From Bacteroidales bacterium (GTDB taxonomy: Bacteria; Bacteroidota; Bacteroidia; Bacteroidales; UBA7960), in the NCBI GenBank assembly GCA_003555385.1, contig PWHO01000140.1, positions 1-17,723 of the forward strand: a stretch of 17,723 nt of DNA, given 5' to 3'. Under the pieces are notes generated by a model. That model was not told where the DNA came from. It did not search any database and saw only the letters and a list, made by a program, of their open reading frames with translations. A program made the position numbers and the translations under genes. Below, piece after piece: positions 13,452-17,723 of the stretch. Positions within the stretch are counted from its first letter, which is position 1, and every line of letters starts with the position of its first letter.

Positions 13452-15695
13452 TCAGTTCACCCTGTTTTTACGACCCCTGACTTCCAGCTTCAGGTGATCC
13501 ATCATCAGGTTCAGTTCCATCTCCTGAATTCCGTGAGCCAGCAAATGCTTCCGGTCTTCATTGAATGAGATCTCAAAATCTCTGATGCTTTTCCATGTCA
13601 GGATGCTGCTCAGGTAGCGGGAGAATGCTTCTTCCGGATTACCCTGACACCAGAGCACATGCCCCAGGTTCATCATGTCGTAGTGGGTTCCCTGTTCCCC
13701 GGAAAGCAAACGCTCAAGATAGTCCCGGGCGGTATCGAACTTTCCGAGGAGAAAAGAACACCAGGCCAGCGGACGGCGGATCTTATGATTTTCCGGGGCC
13801 AGCACTTCTACCTTAAAGTAGCAGTCAAGTGCATCCTGGTACTTTTCGAGATGTATCAGGCACTGACCGATATCCGCATGCAATTTCAGATTATCCGGGT
13901 CAAGCGTTTCCGCCTGCCGGTAATAGTTAAGGGCATCTTCCCAGCGGTTCAGGTATTTGCAGCAGAAAGCCAGTTTTTTTATTATCCAAAGCCGGCCGGC
14001 TTCGATCAGATCGGCCCGCTGGTAATAATCCAGTGCTTTCTCAAAGTCACCGGATTTCTCATAACAGAATGCGATTTTTTCAAAGAGTTCTATGTTGCTT
14101 TTGTCTTTTTCGAGAATGGACAAAAACACCCGCAGTGCATCCTCATAAAATCCCTTATCAAACAGAACTTCGGCAATATTCCTGATGGTTTTCGCCTCAG
14201 CAAGCAGATCCCTTATGAAATGGGTTTCATGCAGGTCCATGTCCAGTTCAAATATATCGTCAAACTCCCTGCGCCACGGATGCAGTTTATGGAAGCGATA
14301 CAAATCCTGAAAATACTGGGTATAGATACTCTTGCTTCTGGCCATGCCGTCAAGCATATTCTGGTCCTTCTCCAGCTCTGAAATATTTTCCATTTCCGTA
14401 TTCAGCATATTCATCATCATGGATTTTTGCTGATCCGGCACCATTGACAAATTCAGGCAAAATGAGTACTTGTCGGAATTGCACATAAAATAAGTCTGCT
14501 CCAGTTTTTCAAGCAACGGAGTCAGGTCAATGCCCTTTTCAGCATCCTTTACCATGGGCTGTACAACCGGATTCTCTGCATAAAAGGGCACAAACCAGTT
14601 ACTCACCCCCCTGAAAAAAGGAAAATGCTTCAGGCGCGAAAAGGCACTGATAAACACATCCATTCCGTCCATCTGCATTTCCGTCAACTCCTGCAATTTA
14701 TCCAGAAGATCAGGTGCATCTTCAAACATGGTCTCCCAGTCCGGGTTTTTTTCCTCCTCCGGGTTATCAGAGAAAATATTATCCAGGTCGAGTTTCCGCT
14801 CAATCTTCGGACGCATCTTCATGATTTCCGGAAGGATCTCCTCTTCCCATTTTTTCCTGACTTTCTCCGTTTCACGGGATTTGATAAACTGCACAAGGAT
14901 GGCCTCCAGGTGCTGCTCCATCATTGGCAGGGATTTCAACTCCCGGGTCTTCTCCCTCAACACAGGGTATAGAGGAAAACGGTCGTTATATTTCAGGCTG
15001 TTGATAAATAAGCCGGTCATCGCCCTTTCACGCACAAAGGGTTGTTGCTTTTCCACAAAACGAAAGAGCAAAACAAATTTATTTGCGTCAAAATAACGCA
15101 GCAAACTGAGAGATAACGCACTTACCACCAAAGATTTATCGTGCCAGGGAAGCAACTCCGAATCACAGACGGATTTCAACAATCGGATCTCTTCCTCTGT
15201 ATATTTATCTGCCAGCCAGATCACCTGAAAAATGTCCTCAAGGGTTCTTTCCCTTTCCTCCCTATTTCCGGACTCTCCTACTTGTGTATCTTTAAGCAAT
15301 GAAGACAACTCCCCGTCAAAACTCAGACTCTCCAGAATATGCATGGCTTCCGAACGCTCCGGCAATTGCTCCCCGGCGAGGGCTTTTTTCATCTGGTAGG
15401 TGTGCGCTGTACCAGCCTGCAACATGAGCATTTCCCGTAAACTGTCCGCCATTTCCAGCAGTGCCCGCATCAGGTAATTGTACACCTGATCACGTTCGGG
15501 GTCGTCGACCCCCGAAACAGCGTGTTTGAGAAGACGGGCATAAGTAGCCGTCAGCTCTTCCAGTTCTTTGGTAATGTATTCTTTCCCACTTTCACCGGCC
15601 AGCTGCCGCAACAGCACGATTGCATCGGCAAGGCGGCGTCTGTGGATCAGTTTGCAGATATTGAGATAGTTCCGGGTGATCTTTTCTTTTTGCAT
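13452..15695 (-). CDS. Tetratricopeptide repeat protein of unknown function
   Basis: The protein has 747 residues, no signal peptide and no membrane helix, so it should be cytoplasmic. The first 480 residues are mostly helical and unrecognised, with an acidic stretch at about 305-330. Residues about 500-700 contain five or six TPR units, recognisable by patterns such as GFYEDALRVFLSILEKDK, GDFEKALDYYQRA, NRWEDALNYYRQAETLDPDN and EKYQDALDCYFKVEVLAPEN. TPR arrays mediate protein-protein contacts; no catalytic motif is visible. It is the last gene after a nucleotidyltransferase and a metallophosphoesterase, starting 11 bases after the latter, so they are probably co-transcribed. A T-rich stretch directly follows the stop but has no hairpin. 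Confidence 0.85.
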   Translation of the reverse strand: MQKEKITRNYLNICKLIHRRRLADAIVLLRQLAGESGKEYITKELEELTATYARLLKHAVSGVDDPERDQVYNYLMRALLEMADSLREMLMLQAGTAHTYQMKKALAGEQLPERSEAMHILESLSFDGELSSLLKDTQVGESGNREERERTLEDIFQVIWLADKYTEEEIRLLKSVCDSELLPWHDKSLVVSALSLSLLRYFDANKFVLLFRFVEKQQPFVRERAMTGLFINSLKYNDRFPLYPVLREKTRELKSLPMMEQHLEAILVQFIKSRETEKVRKKWEEEILPEIMKMRPKIERKLDLDNIFSDNPEEEKNPDWETMFEDAPDLLDKLQELTEMQMDGMDVFISAFSRLKHFPFFRGVSNWFVPFYAENPVVQPMVKDAEKGIDLTPLLEKLEQTYFMCNSDKYSFCLNLSMVPDQQKSMMMNMLNTEMENISELEKDQNMLDGMARSKSIYTQYFQDLYRFHKLHPWRREFDDIFELDMDLHETHFIRDLLAEAKTIRNIAEVLFDKGFYEDALRVFLSILEKDKSNIELFEKIAFCYEKSGDFEKALDYYQRADLIEAGRLWIIKKLAFCCKYLNRWEDALNYYRQAETLDPDNLKLHADIGQCLIHLEKYQDALDCYFKVEVLAPENHKIRRPLAWCSFLLGKFDTARDYLERLLSGEQGTHYDMMNLGHVLWCQGNPEEAFSRYLSSILTWKSIRDFEISFNEDRKHLLAHGIQEMELNLMMDHLKLEVRGRKNRVN

Positions 15696-15706
15696 AACTC
15701 ATTTTT

Positions 15707-16570
15707 TTAAAGGATGGTTCGCGTTGCACTCATCTTACACTTGCGGGTAAACTCCACAAGCGCGAGCCCCGGCCCCTCACAGGCAGCTGAGCAGGCAACC
15801 GTTCCCAGAATTTTTTGCTTCCAGTTACCTGTGATCCGGTGCGACTCATGAATGTGGCCATGCATGGTAAGAAGCGGTTTGCGGTCGAGGATAAACTCCT
15901 TAATGGCAATGCTGCCCACATGAATATCCACAGGCACATGATCCACCTTCACCCCGTCAAGGCCGGCGCGGTCAAGGTATGAATCATACGGAGGGGCGTG
16001 AAATAAAAATAAGGCGTCAGACAAATCATCATCCCCGACGAGCACCTCCAGGTCTTTTTTAATGGTGGAAAACGCGATGTCTGCGTCTGGCGGAACCGTT
16101 CTGTAGCCTTCGTCCGGATGCACACATCCCGGATCCACATAAGCCGACACATCATATCTTTCCCAGTCTTTCAACAGAAAAGGGGTCGGAGGAACCATGG
16201 AATATCCGTATACGGTAAAATGGTCAAGTTTCCTTTTTTTCATGTGCATATAGTGCCAGATGTCATCCTCTTCGTGTTTCAGAAAGGAAGCTTCCTCACT
16301 CCTGGGATCATCATTCCCCAGGATAAGAAACACCTCAGGATAGTCACTGCCAAGGTGCCGTTTCAACGCCTGAAAAGAAGGCGCCAGAAAGCCGTTCACA
16401 AAATCCACAGGGAAAGTTTTTTTACCAGCCCTGTACTGAAGGGATGCAGGCAGCAGATCGCCACCGAGAAATACGGCCCGGGGCCGCTTGCTCCCGATCT
16501 GAGCGAAAAGCTTTTCGAAACGGGAAACGTGGCCATGCAAATCAGACACAAAAAAATACAGGTCATTCAT
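15707..16570 (-). CDS. Metallophosphoesterase
   Basis: The 287-residue protein carries the calcineurin-like metal-site motifs in order: DxH at D10/H12 (SDLHGH), GD at 37-38 (GGDLL), GND at 85-87 (GNDD), a later histidine at H191 (LFHAPPY) and GHxH at 238-241 (HGHIH). These bind two metal ions and hydrolyse phosphomono- or diesters; the substrate is not readable. Sequence around GNDD and HGHIHES resembles predicted phosphoesterases of small, lone type. The chosen ATG overlaps the upstream nucleotidyltransferase stop as ATGA and has GAGGAAC just before it; an ATG four codons earlier lies inside the upstream gene and is less likely. Confidence 0.9.
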   Translation of the reverse strand: MNDLYFFVSDLHGHVSRFEKLFAQIGSKRPRAVFLGGDLLPASLQYRAGKKTFPVDFVNGFLAPSFQALKRHLGSDYPEVFLILGNDDPRSEEASFLKHEEDDIWHYMHMKKRKLDHFTVYGYSMVPPTPFLLKDWERYDVSAYVDPGCVHPDEGYRTVPPDADIAFSTIKKDLEVLVGDDDLSDALFLFHAPPYDSYLDRAGLDGVKVDHVPVDIHVGSIAIKEFILDRKPLLTMHGHIHESHRITGNWKQKILGTVACSAACEGPGLALVEFTRKCKMSATRTIL

Positions 16571-16962
16571 TGTTCCTCGCATTTCCTTAACAATCTTGCC
16601 GGATTATCAACCGATTCAAGCATGGCCGCAAACGGTGACCCTTTTTCAATATCTGCATCAGTAATAATGTGCAGGTCGATCAGGCTGCCTTTAACCGAAA
16701 ACCCTGTTTTTGCCTCATTGATCACCGACAGGCTGTGCCCGCTTCCGTCGCACCAGGCGGTGAGCAATTCCTGCTTTTGCTTGTCATTGACACAATGCGC
16801 AAGCAGATCGATGTCGGAACACGGCCCGGCCTGACCGGTCTTCACACTGCCGATCAGGTAGAGTGCCTTTACACCGAACCCGGCCATGTCCATCCTGCGG
16901 GCAATGGCCTCGATCACATCGTTACGCCACCTCCAGTGTGACTGCTGATCATCGCGGGTCAT
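16567..16962 (-). CDS. Minimal nucleotidyltransferase-domain protein
   Basis: This 131-residue protein shows the polymerase-beta-like nucleotidyltransferase core: GS at 38-39 (LIGSVKTG), the metal-binding pair D50/D52 in SDIDLL, and a third acidic residue D96 in LIDLHII. All three catalytic carboxylates are present, so it should transfer NMP groups or be recently active. The size resembles MNT-type proteins known as antitoxins that AMPylate HEPN toxins, but no HEPN gene is beside it; the partner here is a phosphoesterase overlapped by ATGA. The ATG used is codon 3 of a frame that could also begin at TTG 16968. The start lies only about ten bases after a terminator belonging to the AbgT gene. 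Confidence 0.8.
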   Translation of the reverse strand: MTRDDQQSHWRWRNDVIEAIARRMDMAGFGVKALYLIGSVKTGQAGPCSDIDLLAHCVNDKQKQELLTAWCDGSGHSLSVINEAKTGFSVKGSLIDLHIITDADIEKGSPFAAMLESVDNPARLLRKCEEQ

Positions 16963-16972
16963 ATACAAAAAT

Positions 16973-17002
16973 AAAAAAAAGCCCCGACATGGGCCGGGGC
17001 TT
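16973..17002 (-). terminator. Intrinsic terminator of the AbgT-family gene
   Basis: On the minus strand AAGCCCCG pairs with CGGGGCTT around an 8-base loop and is followed by eight Ts. It lies about 26 bases after the stop codon of the transporter gene and is a textbook rho-independent terminator. Confidence 0.88.
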
Positions 17003-17027
17003 GATTCATCAGCAATCCTGATAAGTA

Positions 17028-17723
17028 TTATGGATAATAGATCGGTCCTTCAATACCCAGCGGGATATTCAGCATCAACCAGGCAATGAACATGGGGATC
17101 CTGACGATCATAAATGCGATCGCATAAGGAAGCATCACCGAAATGATCGTACCAATACCGATATTCTTGGCATATTTCTGCGCAAAAACAATCACAAGCG
17201 GGAAGTACGGCAACAGCGGAGTCAGGATATTGGAGTAGGAGTCACCGATCCTGTAAGCAGCCTGTGTTGTTTCCGGGGAGAAACCCATCAGCATCAGCAT
17301 GGGCACAAAAATGGGAGCCAAAATAGCCCATTTGGCCGAGGCACTTCCGATAATCAGGTTAATGAAGGAAGACACCAAAATGAATGCAACCAGCAGGGGG
17401 ATCCCTGTAAATCCGATGCTCTGAAGCCCGGAAGCGCCTGATATCGCCATAATGGATCCAAGGTTCGACCAGATGAAGAACTGTACCAGGTGAGCGGCCA
17501 CAAAGGCCAGGACAATATATCCGCCCATGGTGCCCATGGCTTCTGAAGTCATTTTTGAAATGTCCTTGTCGCCCTTGATGGTCCCGGCTTTTACACCGTA
17601 TACCAGGCCAGCCAGGAAGAAAAGGATAAACATCAGCGGCACGATGGAATCATAGAACGGGTTCAGGCTGCCGTCTTCAGCGCGCAATACGCCGTTTGAG
17701 GGAATGATGGCCGCTGCGATCAG
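17028..17723 (-). CDS. AbgT-family transporter, C-terminal part (5' end outside window)
   Basis: These are the last 231 residues of an integral inner-membrane protein whose start lies beyond the right edge; the frame is open through base 17723. About five hydrophobic helices are visible. Conserved AbgT-family stretches include IIPSNGVLR, SIVPLMFILFFLAGLVYG, AGTIKGDKDISKMTSEAMG and GSASAKWAILAPIFVPML. Family members import p-aminobenzoyl-glutamate (E. coli AbgT) or export sulfonamides and folate-related compounds (MtrF, YdaH), driven by a proton or sodium gradient. The substrate here is unknown. An in-frame TTG at 17687 is internal, since homology continues to the edge. Confidence 0.92.
   Translation of the reverse strand: MIAAAIIPSNGVLRAEDGSLNPFYDSIVPLMFILFFLAGLVYGVKAGTIKGDKDISKMTSEAMGTMGGYIVLAFVAAHLVQFFIWSNLGSIMAISGASGLQSIGFTGIPLLVAFILVSSFINLIIGSASAKWAILAPIFVPMLMLMGFSPETTQAAYRIGDSYSNILTPLLPYFPLVIVFAQKYAKNIGIGTIISVMLPYAIAFMIVRIPMFIAWLMLNIPLGIEGPIYYP

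Noticed and set aside
16567..16962. The minimal nucleotidyltransferase as the antitoxin half of a HEPN-MNT toxin-antitoxin pair.
   Set aside because: No HEPN-domain gene lies beside it; its overlapping neighbour is a metallophosphoesterase.

Overview
The window is a chromosomal segment from a member of the Bacteroidota, most likely class Bacteroidia (Bacteroidales/Marinilabiliales-like). The reasons are a GldA-type gliding ABC ATPase, a yicC-gmk-nadD cluster, an ECF sigma factor paired with a membrane-anchored beta-barrel protein, and several upstream regions matching the Bacteroidota promoter (TTG, 18-20 bp, TAnnTTTG). These are inferences from recognised protein families; no marker gene allows a firmer placement. 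I see no rRNA, tRNA, CRISPR array, insertion sequence, phage gene or attachment site.

Layout. Positions 1-1465 (+) hold the end of yicC, then gmk and nadD in one tight operon (RNA turnover, GMP to GDP, NAD synthesis). gldA (-) follows convergently. A short divergent promoter region separates it from rsgA and dtd (+), which act on 30S maturation and D-aminoacyl-tRNA proofreading. Positions 3901-6692 (-) are the classic yceD/DUF177-rpmF-plsX-fabH block linking ribosome assembly to membrane lipid initiation. Positions 6763-9993 (-) carry the most unusual gene: a 1076-residue iron-sulfur flavoprotein that joins in one chain what related amino-acid dehydrogenases split over several subunits. It has a promoter about 130 bp upstream and a short upstream reading frame with a strong ribosome binding site. 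Divergent from it is a membrane-anchored SagB/ThcOx nitroreductase-family protein.

Positions 11012-12928 (-) encode an ECF sigma factor and a partner with a short cytoplasmic head, one membrane helix, a disordered linker and a C-terminal outer-membrane beta-barrel, which looks like a cell-surface signalling pair. Positions 12929-13451 hold no convincing gene, but contain the sigma promoter, a strong bidirectional terminator and a long imperfect inverted repeat that may be a small RNA. Positions 13452-16962 (-) are a three-gene unit of unknown role: a minimal nucleotidyltransferase, a metallophosphoesterase overlapping it by ATGA, and a TPR protein. A strong terminator separates these from the C-terminal part of an AbgT-family transporter that runs off the right edge.

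Most of the window is ordinary housekeeping sequence. The best candidates for something little described are the all-in-one oxidoreductase with its upstream reading frame, the sigma/beta-barrel pair, the structured intergenic region and the nucleotidyltransferase-phosphoesterase-TPR trio. All assignments come from reading the sequence; no database search was run.
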